Below are positions 38,499 through 53,145 of a stretch of DNA of 53,282 nucleotides, in pieces. Below the pieces are notes generated by a model. It worked only from the letters and a program-made list of their open reading frames with translations. It did no database searches and was not told the origin of the DNA. The first letter of the stretch is position 1. Every line of letters begins with the position of its first letter. The stretch is from positions 1-53,282 of the forward strand of contig NW_004086300.1 in assembly GCF_000220395.1 (NCBI RefSeq), given 5' to 3'. Source of the DNA: Ichthyophthirius multifiliis (Eukaryota > Ciliophora > Oligohymenophorea > Hymenostomatida). The position numbers and the translations under genes were made by a program.

Positions 38499-38927
38499 AT
38501 TAAAATAAAGAAAACTAAATAAAAATGATATTAATTTAGATTATTTTAAATTAATTACTTATTTATTTATTCAAAACCTATATAATCATAAAATTAAAAT
38601 AAAAATATTATTTTTGACACATTATAATACTGTTAATAGTAATTTTAAGATAAAATAAAAAAAAAAAATTTAATTAATTAAATATAAAATTTATTAAATT
38701 TAAAACTTATATTTAATTTTTACAATTAATAAATAATAAATAAAATAATTTTTTAATATTAATATATGAGTATTAATATTAAAAAATTTATTTATATAAA
38801 TATATATATAAATATATATATAAATTATATATATATATATTTATTTATATATTTATCTTCTTCAATATGTAAATTTTTATAAAATATTAAATGTAAATAA
38901 AAAAAATACGAATAAAAAATAATAATT
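38499..38927. other. Convergent spacer
   Basis: A 3'-to-3' spacer rich in A/T runs and TA (38800-38850). No feature was recognised. Confidence 0.6.
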
Positions 38928-40502
38928 TCAAAAAACAAAAGTCTTTTTTTTTAATATATTACTTTTAGTAATTTGGAGCCATTTATAAGCACATTTAGCT
39001 GTAATTTAATTAACTTTATTAAGACTTAATTATTCATTTAACTTAAATAAATATAAATGAAAAAAAATAAAAAATTATATATATAAATATAAATTAAATA
39101 TAAATATTAAAAATATATAAATTTAAATATATAAATATATTGATTTATACCACAGTATGAAAAGAATCTTTTAAATTTAATCTTTATTTATTAAATAAAG
39201 ATCCTGCACCTTTTTAAGCTATATCTTTGTTTACAAGTTCTCTTTACATAATATTTTTATTTACTTTAGTATTCAAGAGTACATTTGTATCATTTAGTTT
39301 ATTTATTTCTAATCTTAGATTTTTATTTTCATTTTTTAATTCTTCAATTTATTAAAGAAGTTCATTTTTAGTTTTATCTGATATAATTAATTAATTTCTT
39401 ATATCTTCCAAATCTTCATTCATATAATTTTAAAGTAAATTATTTTATTTCTATATTTAATCATTATTATTATTTTTGTTATTTTTTTATCTTATTTAAT
39501 TCTTTATAAATTAATTGCTTATTATTCTAATTTTTCTTTGAAAAATATTGAAATCTCATTATTTTTAAAATTTTATTCATTTTTTTCACTTGTTTTAATT
39601 TCCTTTTTCTTTTCTAAATAATGTTCATGTATTTAATGCAAATATAAAGGCGCAACTTCATACTAAATACTATAATTTTAGAGATTATTATTACTATTTT
39701 CTTCATTATTTTCCTATTAACTGACTTATTTTTAAATATCGATTTCTAAAAAACTATTTATTAAATTATTTTGGGCTTATGTCTATTTTTTTTCATTAAA
39801 ACCAACAGTTTTTTTCTTTATTTTAGAATCTAAAAATTATACGTTTTCTTCGTTTTCTATCCTTATTTTTTCCTCCATTTACTACTTTTACTAAACTTTC
39901 TTAATTTCTTCTTACTAAGAATTACATAAAAATCTAAAACGGAAATCCTTTTCAAAATTAAAAATGTATTCTTTTTCAAATTTTTATTTTATCATAATGC
40001 ACTCTTCTTAAATTAATAAATTATATAAATTAATCGCTGAAACTCCATTTTCTAATGATAAATCAATAAAATCTTCATTTTTAATCACCAAATAGCACCC
40101 TTCACTCCTTCCTAAAACATTGTTAGGCCAAGAAAGGTCCATAAAAAACTATTTGAGACCTAAAATTTATCCGGATTTATATATTTGTACTTAGTTATCT
40201 TCATCATTAAATTCAGATAATTCACCTCTTAATATAAATATTAATTTTTAACATCGAGTATTTTTTTTACAGATAAAATCCTACAAATATATAAATGTAA
40301 ATAAAAATAGTAAATATTAATTTATACTTTAGGTTAAAATTCAAATAATGTCGAATGTTTAAGAAAATTAGAACGATCTCGTTTATCCATTTTTTAAATT
40401 AAATTTTAAAATTTGTGATTTTTCTCAAAAAGTTCAATAATTCTTTTACCAGGCAAACTAGACGGAGTTTAAATTACATCATTTAAAATGTTTTCATTTC
40501 TA

Positions 40503-40562
<60 letters not shown>

Positions 40563-41149
40563 CTTATATTAATAATGTATAGTATCATATGTTTTTTTAG
40601 ATATTATTTAGCATAATTTAAATGCCACTTTTGGATTTTTTTTACAAAATACTTTATAATCTTCTTATCTAATAGTTGCTATATAACCTTCTTTTTCACC
40701 TAAAATATCAAAATAATGTTTTTCGTTACTATGTTTACATATTTATTATTTATTTATTTATTTTATTTTATTTTTTAAAAAATAAACTCAGGTAATTTCG
40801 TAAAATTCATATATCCGATCATGTCTCCAGTTTCTATATAACCAAAAACTATACTTTCCGAAGATAATAAAGCCCTTCCGGATATTATTATTCCAAAATA
40901 ATCTACTGGTTCGTTTTTTCTGGCTAATGGTGTGCTCCTTTTTATTTATTAATTTTTTTTGTTTAACTCTTATTAAATTTAAATGTTATATTTTTGTTAC
41001 TTTTAGAATGATAAAAAACGTAAATATTCGCATAATTCATCTATTTCTTTGATATTCCAATTGTGAAATATTCTTGTGTTTTTTTTTAATATTTCTAATG
41101 CCTTTTTGCCATTTTTTATATCTAATTCATTTTAAATTTTAAGTTTCAT
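38928..41149 (-). CDS. Protein with two cyclic-nucleotide-binding folds and a coiled-coil tail
   Basis: The ATG at 41149 opens MKLKIQNELDIKNGKKALEI. The first cNMP-binding-like fold follows: IFHNWNIKEIDELCEYLRF, then PVDYFGIIISGRALLSSES and IETGDMIGYMNF. The second comes after FLKHSTLFEFQPK: KLIFILRGELSEFND, YKSGQILGLKQFFMD and SEGCYLVIKNEDFID. Neither fold shows the canonical phosphate-binding cassette (Phe-Gly-Glu...Arg-Ala), so cyclic-nucleotide binding is doubtful. The C-terminal half is a Glu/Lys/Asn-rich coiled coil with heptad-like ELKNENKNLRLEINKLND, ending LNEQLSLNKVNQ before TGA at 38928-38930. No kinase or channel domain is present, so this is not a PKA catalytic subunit, PKG or HCN-type channel. 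A regulatory or ciliary scaffold role is inferred only from architecture. The frame slips once in the T run at 39482-39488. Confidence 0.8.
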
Positions 41150-41354
41150 TTTAAATATATTATTATGTTTTTTTTTTCAAAAATATAAAATTTTTTAAAA
41201 AAAATCTAAAAAATATTGTAAAAAACAAAAATACTAAAAAAAAAATATTTTTATTAAATTAAAAAAAAAAAATGTTCTAAAAATATCACAAAAACAAAAA
41301 ATTAAACAAAATAAATTCTCTCTTTTATTTTATCTTAAAAAAATATAAAAAAAA
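41150..41354. other. Short tandem spacer
   Basis: About 200 bases of A and T homopolymers between two minus-strand genes. It must hold the 5' end and promoter of the cNMP-fold gene. No motif was seen. Confidence 0.6.
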
Positions 41355-42398
41355 TCAAGAATTTTAAAACAGCTTCAAACATTCTTAATATAATTTATTT
41401 TATTAAAAATCGTTCATTTCCGAAACCTATTAATCCACTTAACTTTCTAGAATATTTTAAAGATCTAAAGAAGACCCATTAATTGATAAAGTATTAAAAA
41501 CATCATTCCAATCTTTATTTTCATTAATTAATTTAATAATTAAATAATCAATATTTTTCACATCTTAAATAATATTTTTTAAAAAAACCTCATCTTTTTA
41601 AATTGATTCTTTATTATTTTTTTTTAATTCTTTTTTAAAATCTTTATTTAAATTAACCAAAAGATTCTATATATTTTCCTAAATCTATTTCAATCCTGAA
41701 TCTTTGCATTTAATTTACATATCCTCAAGTGCTTTTTAACAAACTAAATATATAATTTCCAGTCCCCCCAAATTTACCGAAAGACAGCAATTTTATAAAA
41801 CTTCAACTAAGTCTCTTACTAAATAATAATTTTTAAAAACCACAAAACTTTCTTAAAATTCACCTCCCTTTTTAAACTACTACTATCCCATTTTTTATAT
41901 TTTCTTAAAAGGTTCTTCCATTTCCTACCCCCCCATTAACGGATTTGTATTCATAAAGTTTCCTGTAGGATTCATAATAGGTGGAAAGGGAGGCTTCATA
42001 CCCTACATTACACTCATATAAGGTGGAACACCTTTCATCATATTTGGAGGAAGCACCATTCCAGGTCTCATAGGTCCTCTCATCATTCCCGGATTCATCA
42101 TTGGAGGTCTATATGAACCAGGTAATTATCCTATTGTGGGGATTCTTAATGGATTATATTATGATGGATCCATTTATTATGGTAAAGTGTTTTGTGGGTG
42201 ATTTTTTGATGAATTCAATAATACATTTTGCTTATCAGATATTTATTATTATTGAGGAATATCGGAATGTTGTTTATGCTTTTTTTTGGGGTCTCTATTG
42301 TGAGATTTACTACTGTGTGAACTTGAACGAGTTGGGGAATGTCTTCTTTTTTTCTTTTTACTATCTTTTTTGTATTTTTAATAGTCAGGAGAACCCAT
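41355..42398 (-). CDS. RS-like, Pro/Met/Gly-rich protein with helical C-terminus
   Basis: The single exon of 347 codons runs from ATG at 42398 to TGA at 41355-41357. Residues 1 to ~50 are basic and Ser/Arg-rich (KKKKRRHSPTRSSSHSSKSH), like the RS regions of splicing factors. Next is a Gln/Ser/Pro linker, then a Pro/Met/Gly stretch (PPMMNPGMMRGPMRPGMVL, MKPPFPPIMNP) resembling those of snRNP and RNA-binding proteins. The C-terminal ~190 residues are helical, with CCLSVNLGGLEIIYLVC, QNLLVNLNKDFKKELKKNN and WNDVFNTLSINGSSLDLQN. No RRM or zinc finger is seen. A nuclear RNA-processing role is suggested by composition only. The segment 41900-42200 is less A+T-rich than its surroundings because of Pro/Met/Gly codons. 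A plus-strand frame over 42101-42415 is its antisense shadow. Confidence 0.8.
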
Positions 42399-42546
42399 TT
42401 TATTTATTTATTTAAAAAATTGTATTATATATTTATAATTATATTATTTGTCTAATTAAATATGTATTTTATTTTATAAAAGATAATTTTTTTTTATTTT
42501 TTATATATAATTTTTTTTTTTAATAATATTTATTTATTTTAGATTC

Positions 42547-44316
42547 TCATTAATAAGATGGTGATAAATATTTAAATTATTATTATTTTTTAAATTTTTA
42601 AGAAGGAGAATTAATAAAAAATTAATTTTTATTAGCTAATAATAGGCTTTATTTTATCTATTAAAAATATATATATATAAAATAATAAATATATAAATAT
42701 ATAATTATATTTTTTTATAAATACTTATTCTAATTATAGATTAATGAATGATTTATTATCACATTATAAATTTTATTTTTAATATTATTCATTTTATTGT
42801 TTATATTAATTTTTTTATTCAAACTCACCTTGTTTTAAAGAATTTTTTTACAATTCATTTTCTAAATTGCTTTTATTTTTATAATAAAATATTATATATT
42901 TATATATAATCATAAAAAACCTTATAATTTATGCTTAATTATAAACTTATTTTTCTAATAAAGAATTTTGTCCTTTTTATTTTTACAAAGCGTTTTCTAA
43001 TTCTATTTTTTTATCATTTATTTATTTTTATTCGATTTCTAAATTTTTTAGTTAGCTTTTTAAAGTTTTTTTTTTTTTCAGATTCTTTTTTTTTTGTTTA
43101 TATTCTGAATACTTCTAATTCAAATTTTCTTATAAAAAAAAAACATTAATAAAATATTTTTTTATATATTTTAAATACCTTCATTTATTTTCAAATTATT
43201 AATTTCAATTAAAGCCTAATTATTTTTTTCTTAATAATCTTTTATTTTTACATCATAACTTTTTTTACTTCTTCAATTTATTTTTTAAGATTATCAATTT
43301 AATTTTCCTAACTAAATCCCTTTTTTTAATTAAAATAAAATATATGTTTTTAATTTATAATTTATTTTACTTTTTCTTATTCTTTTTATAATTATTCAAT
43401 AATTTATTAATTATGTCTTTTAAGTTACATAATGGTATTTTATAATTCTTCATAATTTTAAGTTTTTTAATCAAGTTTATTAACTTCATTTTTAAAAATC
43501 ATATTTTATTATAAAGCACATTCTAATTTTTTTTTTTAATCATTAATTTAATCATTATAAAGTATTTCTTTTTCCTACATAGCTTATTAAAGTTTTTTAA
43601 CTGAAATTTCCATTTCAGTTTGCATTTTCTAAATTTTTAATAATTATTTATTTTTTTAAATAAATAAATACCTATACTAGTTAGTTTTCTTCTTTTAATT
43701 ATGTTATTAAAGCTTCTTTTTGGTTTAATTTTATAGTTAAACTTTATATTTCGTCTTTTAATTATTTTATCTTCTATTCATCTTATTTATTTATATTTTA
43801 ATGATGGTATATTATTTATTCCATTTCTTCATATTGATTTTTTACATTTTCTTAAGCCTAAATCATTTCTTTTTTTAAAAAATAAAATAAAAATAATATT
43901 TTTATTAAAAAGTAACTTTGTAGTTATGTTATTTATTATTCTAATTCATATATAAGTTAATCTTTTTTTTGAAATTCATATTTTAAATATTCCATCTATT
44001 TTTTTACATATATTAATATAATAATTTTTTATATTTACCTTCTCTCTAGATTCTCGTAATTTATTTATATAAAATTCTTCTAATTATATTTAATTAATTT
44101 CATTTATTTCTTAATCATCGATATTATCTTAACAAAAAAAAAATATTTTAATATTATTATTTTGTTTATATATTTTAATTATTATTTACCTATTTTTCCA
44201 TATATTGTTTTAATTTAATCTGAATATTAGTTTTGATGGTTTATTTTTTAAGGATTTAAATTAACTTAAGAACCTTTTCTTGAATTTTGTATTTGCTAAT
44301 TTAAGGATAAATTCAT
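42547..44316 (-). CDS. Coiled-coil protein, multi-exon
   Basis: The ATG at 44316 opens MNLSLNQQIQNSRKGSQVNL. Exons then read almost wholly as Glu/Lys/Gln/Leu heptads, for example NEINQIQLEEFYINKLRES, FELEVFRIQTKKKESEKKK, LKSQLKNLEIEQKQINDKK and IELENALQKQKGQNSLLEK. The final exon ends FFINSPSQKFKKQQQFKY and LSPSYQ before TGA at 42547-42549. Introns of ~45-100 nt interrupt it about six to eight times. Joining the last two exons in frame is best explained by a tiny exon at 42725-42729. The protein is probably a long filamentous or centrosomal/basal-body-type coiled coil, inferred from composition alone. Confidence 0.72.
42725..42729 (-). other. Candidate 5-nt micro-exon of the coiled-coil gene
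   Basis: The donor after ...SLKQ (G left over) and the final exon (phase 0, starting I-K-Q-S) do not match directly. The five bases between an AG and a GT at this point supply exactly the missing phase and would add Glu-Gln. Both flanking introns have normal ends. This is inferred from frame alone. Confidence 0.35.
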
Positions 44317-44719
44317 TAATATAAAAAATGCAATTTTTGTTAAAATATTTATAAATAAAAAATTTTAAAGGTTTTATTTATTTTAAAAAGTATAAAATTT
44401 TATTTTATTTTAAAATAAAAAATTAAATTTAACAACAAATTATTAATTTTTATTAAAAATTAAAGATTAAAAAAATAAAATATAAAAAAAAATAACTTTT
44501 AATAATATTTATTTTAGAGGATTATATTATTTCTAATATATTTTTTTTATGAATATATTTTATAAATAAAGATATATTTTTTTAAAAATAATATATATTT
44601 TGAATATATTATATATACATTAATTTATTTATTTTTACTATTTAAATAATATATAAATATATATATATATTAAATATAAGAATTATTCTTATTATATTTG
44701 AAAAAAAATTACGTTTAAA
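44317..44719. other. Divergent intergenic spacer
   Basis: About 400 bases between two divergently transcribed coiled-coil genes. It is A+T-rich and likely holds both promoters; no motif was identified. Confidence 0.6.
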
Positions 44720-47260
44720 ATGAATTAAAATATAAATACTTTTAAAAAACTAGAAATTTAAAATTAAATATAAAAAAAAGAAATACAGAAAATGGCAAAA
44801 TAAAAAACATATAGTAAATTAATTGATACGTATCATTTCTAAAATAATAATTTTTAAATATATTTATTTATTTATTTTTATTAATAATATAAATACATGT
44901 TATATTGAATTGTATTTTTTTTTTTAATAAAAAAGATCTCGTTTATAAATTAACAGAAAAAAATAATCACAATTTTCTAGTTCATTTGTAAATAATTGTA
45001 TATAAAGTTTGCAAAAAAATTCATTTTAAAAATAAACATTTGAATCTTAATTTAAAATAATTAAGTAAATAGAAAAAGAAATAGATTTTATTTTTTTAAA
45101 AAACGAAATATATGAAAAACATTTTCCAAAAAATGAATAATAAAATGACTAAAATATTTATAAAAAACCTTTGTAAAGTATTATCATAAAAAATTTCAAT
45201 ATTTTCTAATAAATAAAAATTAGTTTAATAAAAATATAGTACTTTAAATCAAATAAACTTAAAAAACAAATAAATATTAAACTTAAAAGAATCGAAAAGC
45301 GAATAACAATCATAAGTTTAAACTATAGAAAAAAAAATGTACTTAAAAAGACAAATAAAAAAATTAAACTTATAGAAATATTTTATTTTTATATAAAAAG
45401 ACTTCCTAAAAAAACTAGAATCTAAGCAAAAATTAAATACAAATATATTAAGGTTTACTCTTATATTTTTTTAATATAAAATTAATTTAAATAGAGGAAA
45501 GAAAAAATTTTTCTTAAAATAAATCGAAATAATTATCTTTATAAAATTAAAAAATTTGATAGTTTCATAATTGTATGAAGAATAAAATACTTAAAAATAA
45601 ATAGAAACAGTATTTTAGGAAAATGAAATTTAAGAAAATGAATAATGTAAAAATATAAGCAATTAAAAAGCATAAAATTAATAAAAAAATTATTCAATTA
45701 TTGAATAATAAAATAATAACTAAATGATATAATAATAAGAAAAACAAATTGTATTTTTTAAATTATAATTTAAATAAATAAATTAATGTTTTTTTATTTA
45801 TTTAAAAGGAAAATAATATATTTTCCTAGTAATAATAAAACTCTTCTTTTTAATGTAGTACAGACATAAAAAATAATTATTTATAAGTAATTTATTTAAA
45901 GAATAAAGAAAAATTAATTTTATATTATTATTTTTTTTAAAAAAAGGAATAATATAATTGTTTTTATAATAATTAAAATTCAATTATAGAATAAAAAGGT
46001 TTTGTTTATATATATATTAATATTATTTATAAATTTTATAGATTTTGTAAATAGAATTAAATAAATAATTACATCTTTAGACAATAAATAAGTATCCTAA
46101 AATACTCAATAGGACATTTAAAAATTTTTATTCTAAAATATTTAATTAAATGAAGAATAAAATAACATTGAATGTTAAATATAAAACTTTATTATTAATA
46201 AAGAAAATATCAAACAAAATATTGAGATAATATAAAATGAGAATGTAAAAATTAACAGTTAGTAAACATTAATTGAAGAATTATTAAATTTTTAAAATGA
46301 ATAATAATTATTTGATTATTTTATTTAATAAAAAGCTTTTCCGAGTAAAAGCCAATATGAAAACTTATGGTAAATAAGAAATTTTGATTCTTAAGAAAAT
46401 ATAAACATTAAAAATGTTATTATTATTATTATATATTTTATTTTATTTTATTTTTTAAAAAAAGATAAAATTTACAATAGATTATATATTAAATGAAGAT
46501 AAAGAATATGAATAAATATATCAAGCAAAATTATCAAATTTCGAAATAAATTTAGAATAAAATATAAAAAAATTTACATAAAAATAATAATCAGAAACAT
46601 ATATAAGAAATAAAGTTACAGATATAAATATTTAATTTAATAAATTAAAGTATTATTGGAATTAATTAGATACTTCATATAAGGAAAGATTATAAACTTT
46701 ATCATTTTTAAATTAAAAAATGTATATTTATATTATAAAACATATAATGAATTATTCTAAATAATAAATTTATTTAAATATTTTTTTTTATATAGATGTT
46801 TAATTGATAAAATGGAAAAAATTTTGAACAATGAAGTTGAGATTTTAGAAATATTTAATTCTAATATTTTATTTTAAAAAATTTCTTAATGTTTAAAAGA
46901 AAGACTTTAAACAAAAGTATTATTAATAAAGCAATTTAGTTTGCTTAATTATAGAAAAGAAAAAGATAATCTATAATCTATAAATGATCATTTGATAGAA
47001 TTGAATAACGAATTATAAATATCTTATAAATAAGGCTAAACAATTGCAATTAATAAATTAAGCAAGAAATAAAAAATCAATTAAAAAGATTTTATTTGGA
47101 AAAACATAAAATTAAAATAAGTAGAAATTATATTCTTTTATATATATATATATATATTTATTATTTCATAGATTTTATAAATTGATAATTGGGAGTTTAA
47201 AAAATTAGATGGCTATTTAATAAAAATGAAATAAAAAAAAGAGAGATAAATGATATATGA
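44720..47260 (+). CDS. Coiled-coil protein, multi-exon, unknown function
   Basis: The ATG at 44720 opens MNQNINTFKKLEIQNQIQKK, with an intron after ...SKLIDT. Later exons read RKKQSQFSSSFVNNCIQSL, KQIEKEIDFIFLKNEIYEK, DFVNRIKQIITSLDNKQVS, QTLIEELLNFQNEQQLFDY, TIDYILNEDKEYEQIYQAK, CLIDKMEKILNNEVEILEI, NDHLIELNNELQISYKQGQ and IDNWEFKKLDGYLIKMK. Heptad-like spacing of Leu/Ile through most exons marks a coiled coil. Introns include 47101-47171 (about) and one near 46740-46795. The reading frame meets TGA at 47258-47260 only if the A run at 47233-47240 is one base longer than written; otherwise it stays open to about 47541, into the next gene. One internal junction near 45270 is unresolved. No domain was recognised. 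Confidence 0.62.
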
Positions 47261-47285
47261 TTAGATATTTTTATTTAAATTAATA

Positions 47286-47317
<32 letters not shown>

Positions 47318-47465
47318 GCATATTTAATTATTTATAAAATGTATTATATTTTTTCATATTTTTTTATAAAAATTTAACAATTTTTTCATATTGTTAGAAA
47401 AAAAAAAAAAAATAATAAATATTATTTTTTGCTATTTTTTATATTAAATATTATATTAGAATTAA

Positions 47466-48042
47466 ATGAATAAATCAATAAATTAAATTATCAGTAATTC
47501 TTCTATATATACATGGATTATTTAATTTTTAGATTAATATAATGAAAATATAAATAATAGTAATTTTATATTACTTAATTAAACCAAATTTTTACTATTT
47601 TTATTTAAAGTTTATCCTGTTTATAATTATAACCTTAATTATTATTAAGAATTTTGGAGATGTTACTTATTAAATAAAATAATTATTGAAAAGATAGAAC
47701 TTTTTATAAAAGAAAATTAAAACTTAGATTAAGAATTATTAAATTTATATGTATTAATTTAATAAATATTTATTAATATATTTATCATTTTATTTTATTT
47801 TTTTGTTAATTAATATAGAAATATTACAAAGAATACTAAAAGGTTATTTGTATAAAAAATAATAAAAAAAAAGAAGGACATCAAATGAAATAAATAAAAA
47901 CTATACATGTTTTGTTAAAGATTGTCAAAAAAAATACGGAACCGACATTTCTTTAAATTTACATATAAGATTAAAACATAATAATAATAATGATAATTGT
48001 AATAATAAATATATAGATTTTTATTAAATAAAAGATCTCTGA
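47466..48042 (+). CDS. Single C2H2 zinc-finger protein
   Basis: The ATG at 47466 opens MNKSINQII, with introns at 47494-47532 and 47751-47818; all three exons stay in one frame. The middle exon reads FLFKVYPVYNYNLNYYQEF and FIKENQNLDQELLNLY. The last exon has a basic run (KNNKKKRRTS) and one C2H2 finger, YTCFVKDCQKKYGTDISLNL followed by HIRLKH, with spacing C-x4-C-x12-H-x4-H. The protein ends in an Asn-rich tail at TGA 48040-48042. Similar one-finger proteins with a KYGT-x-x-SLNLH-type finger are common in ciliates. The basic run next to the finger suggests a nuclear nucleic-acid-binding protein, which is inferred. It begins about 200 bases after the preceding coiled-coil gene in the same orientation, so a single larger gene cannot be fully excluded. 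Confidence 0.8.
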
Positions 48043-49760
48043 AAAAAAAAATTATATTATATTAAATAAATAATTAATTGATAAATATATTTTATAGTTA
48101 AAAATAATTAAATATCCATAAATATACTATAAAGCATTATATTTAATCAAATAATATTATTTATTATTTTTTTATTATTTTTATTATATTTATAGTAGTA
48201 TTTTAATCAAAGTTTCTTTAAATGAATTTTCTAAATTATTACTTTAAATTTTATATATTTATTATATATTAACCAATAAGACTTTAAGATAAATATATTA
48301 TGGAATTTAATCTAGTACATAATTAATTTTAATATAATGTTTTTCAATGATTTTGATATATTGAATATCCATAATAAAGGGAAACAAATTCATATTTTTC
48401 TTTGAATTATATTTTTTCATGATCAGAAATAAACTAATTTATTTTAATAAAGTCAAAATATAAAAGAAATGCATTAAATATTTCAAGAATAATTAAATTA
48501 CAACTTTTTAAATATTTGATTTTAAAAGTGAATAAAATATAATAATTATTTTAAAAAATTTTCGATAAAATTTATATTTATGAAATATTTTATTTTTGTA
48601 TATTTTTTAAACGATGAAATTATTTTGTTTATTTTAAATACATAAAATATCAATTTTTATATAATTTTACTATATTAATTTATATTAAAAAAATATAAAA
48701 TTTTATAAATATAAAAATATATATATATTTTTTTTTTAGATTTTTTTTATTTTTTGTATATTTTTTTTAAAAAAAACTTAAACAAAAAAAAAATTAATTA
48801 TATATTTTATTTTAACTTTTTTTTTATTTATATTGAATTTTAAAATATCTAAAGTATAAATTTAAATTATTTATAAAAAAATTAATAATAAAATGATACT
48901 TTTAATAAATATATAATATAAGTAAAAATTTGAATTAATTTTATATTATAAAACATTAAAATGAAAAAAAAAAAAATATAAAACAATTAATATTTAATTA
49001 TTATACAGATGTTTATATATTAAAATTATTAAAAATATTTTTTTTTATAATTAAAGTATTTATTAAAAGTATATTTTTTCTATTTTATTGTATAAGCGAT
49101 AATATGTAGAAAGAATAGAATATATTTGTATAAAAAACAAATAATATAAATAATATTTATAATTTTAAACTTTTTAAATAAAACTAAACGAATTTTATTA
49201 TAAAAAAAACAATATACATTCCTATATATTATTAAATAATAAGATTAGAATACAATAATATGTAAAAAATAATATATTAATTTAATAATTGAAAAAAAGT
49301 CATTAAATATAAAAAAATCTTATGTATAATTTATAAATCAAATACATAGAACTTAATTCTTATAAAATTATAAAAATACTGAAAAACATTTATACAAAAT
49401 CGCATTTTAAAATATACTTTATAATTTTTGTATTAATTTTAGTTATAAAAATTAATTTATATGAATTTGTAAATTTTAATTTTTAATATTCATTAAGTAC
49501 TATAGTCTTAAATATATAATTTTTTTACAAAATAATAACTAAGATTTTAACAAAAAAAATACTATTAAATATATATTAAAACATTTTTTTTTATAAGTAT
49601 TATAAAGAGAAATTTCATTATTAAAAAATATAAATATATATATATGTATATAATTATATTTTTATAATTATTTATTTTTCTTAATAGAAAAATTAAAAAC
49701 ATTATATTAATAAATAATTTTTTTTAATATCTCGTTATATTAAAATAGACAATCGTAAAT
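48043..49760. other. Intergenic, no protein gene recognised
   Basis: About 1.7 kb of A+T-rich DNA with no coding-like frame on either strand, ending at the tRNA gene. Homopolymers are frequent (for example 48728-48740 and 48961-48980). Confidence 0.55.
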
Positions 49761-49833
49761 ACCCGTCTAGCTCAGTCGGTAGAGCGCTAGCCTTTTAAGC
49801 TAGTGGTCAAGGGTTCGAGCCCCTTGGTGGGTG
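49761..49833 (+). tRNA. tRNA-Lys (anticodon UUU)
   Basis: A 73-base cloverleaf that stands out by its normal GC content. The acceptor stem pairs ACCCGTC with GGTGGGT (two G-U type pairs). The D arm is GCTC...GAGC with the AGTCGGTA loop. The anticodon stem CTAGC/GCTAG encloses CTTTTAA with anticodon TTT. The T arm AAGGG/CCCTT encloses TTCGAGC. There is no intron, and CCA is not encoded. It decodes AAA (and AAG by wobble), the commonest Lys codon in this A+T-rich genome. The internal A and B boxes (TAGCTCAGTCGG; GGTTCGAGCC) are the RNA polymerase III promoter. Confidence 0.98.
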
Positions 49834-49837
49834 TATA

Positions 49838-49843
49838 TTTTTT
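49838..49843 (+). terminator. RNA polymerase III T-run terminator
   Basis: A run of six T begins five bases after the tRNA discriminator base, where polymerase III normally stops. A second T run follows directly. Confidence 0.75.
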
Positions 49844-50063
49844 ATTTTTTAGAAATATTTTAATTAATATAAAATAGATAAATAATATATTTTTAAAAAA
49901 ATAGTTATTTGTGATATATAATAATAGAATAAAATATACATACAAAAAATTTTATAAATAATATTATTTAATTATTTTTTTGAAATCGAATAAAATAATA
50001 TTATATTATTATTTAATTAAGAATATATAAAGAATATGATAATAAAATAAAAAAAATAAAAAA

Positions 50064-50115
<52 letters not shown>
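49844..50115. other. Spacer between tRNA and kinase gene
   Basis: A+T-rich DNA with a (TA)n tract at about 50068-50113 just outside the kinase stop codon. No feature is evident otherwise. Confidence 0.6.
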
Positions 50116-52740
<2,625 letters not shown>

Positions 52741-52904
52741 TTTAAAATAATTAGAAAAATTGAAAATAACTGGAAAATATTATTAAAAATATATAAAAAT
52801 TATTTAAAATTTAATTATATAATAAAATTGTATTATAAAAAAAAAAAAAAGAAATAATAATTTAATAAAAAAAATAAAAAAAAGGTTATATACTAAAATT
52901 ATAT

Positions 52905-52952
<48 letters not shown>

Positions 52953-53145
52953 TTTAATTAATTATTTTATTTTTTATTTAAGTATTATTTGACTTTAATT
53001 ATTTTATTTTTATTTAAGTTTTTTTTGACTTTTTCTAAGATATTTATTTAATTTTTTTTGATTTTTTTATTATAATATATGTTTTTTGGTTTTAATTTTT
53101 AATATTTTCTTCTTTAATTAAATATAAATTTATATTAAACATAAT
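52741..53145. other. Intergenic spacer upstream of the kinase
   Basis: A+T-rich, with TA tracts at about 52900-52945 and a loosely repeated TTATTTTT-ATTTAAGT-like unit at 52965-53060. The kinase promoter should be here. No gene was seen. Confidence 0.55.

Noticed and set aside
42101-42415. Plus-strand reading frame rich in Phe/Tyr/Met
   Set aside because: It is antisense to the single-exon RS/Pro-Met-rich gene on the minus strand, whose composition and full-length frame are far more protein-like.
42931-43149. Plus-strand Phe-rich frame
   Set aside because: It is antisense to a heptad-rich exon of the minus-strand coiled-coil gene.
45798-45983. Minus-strand frame MNFNYYKNN...
   Set aside because: It overlaps the plus-strand coiled-coil gene region, has low complexity and shows no supporting feature.
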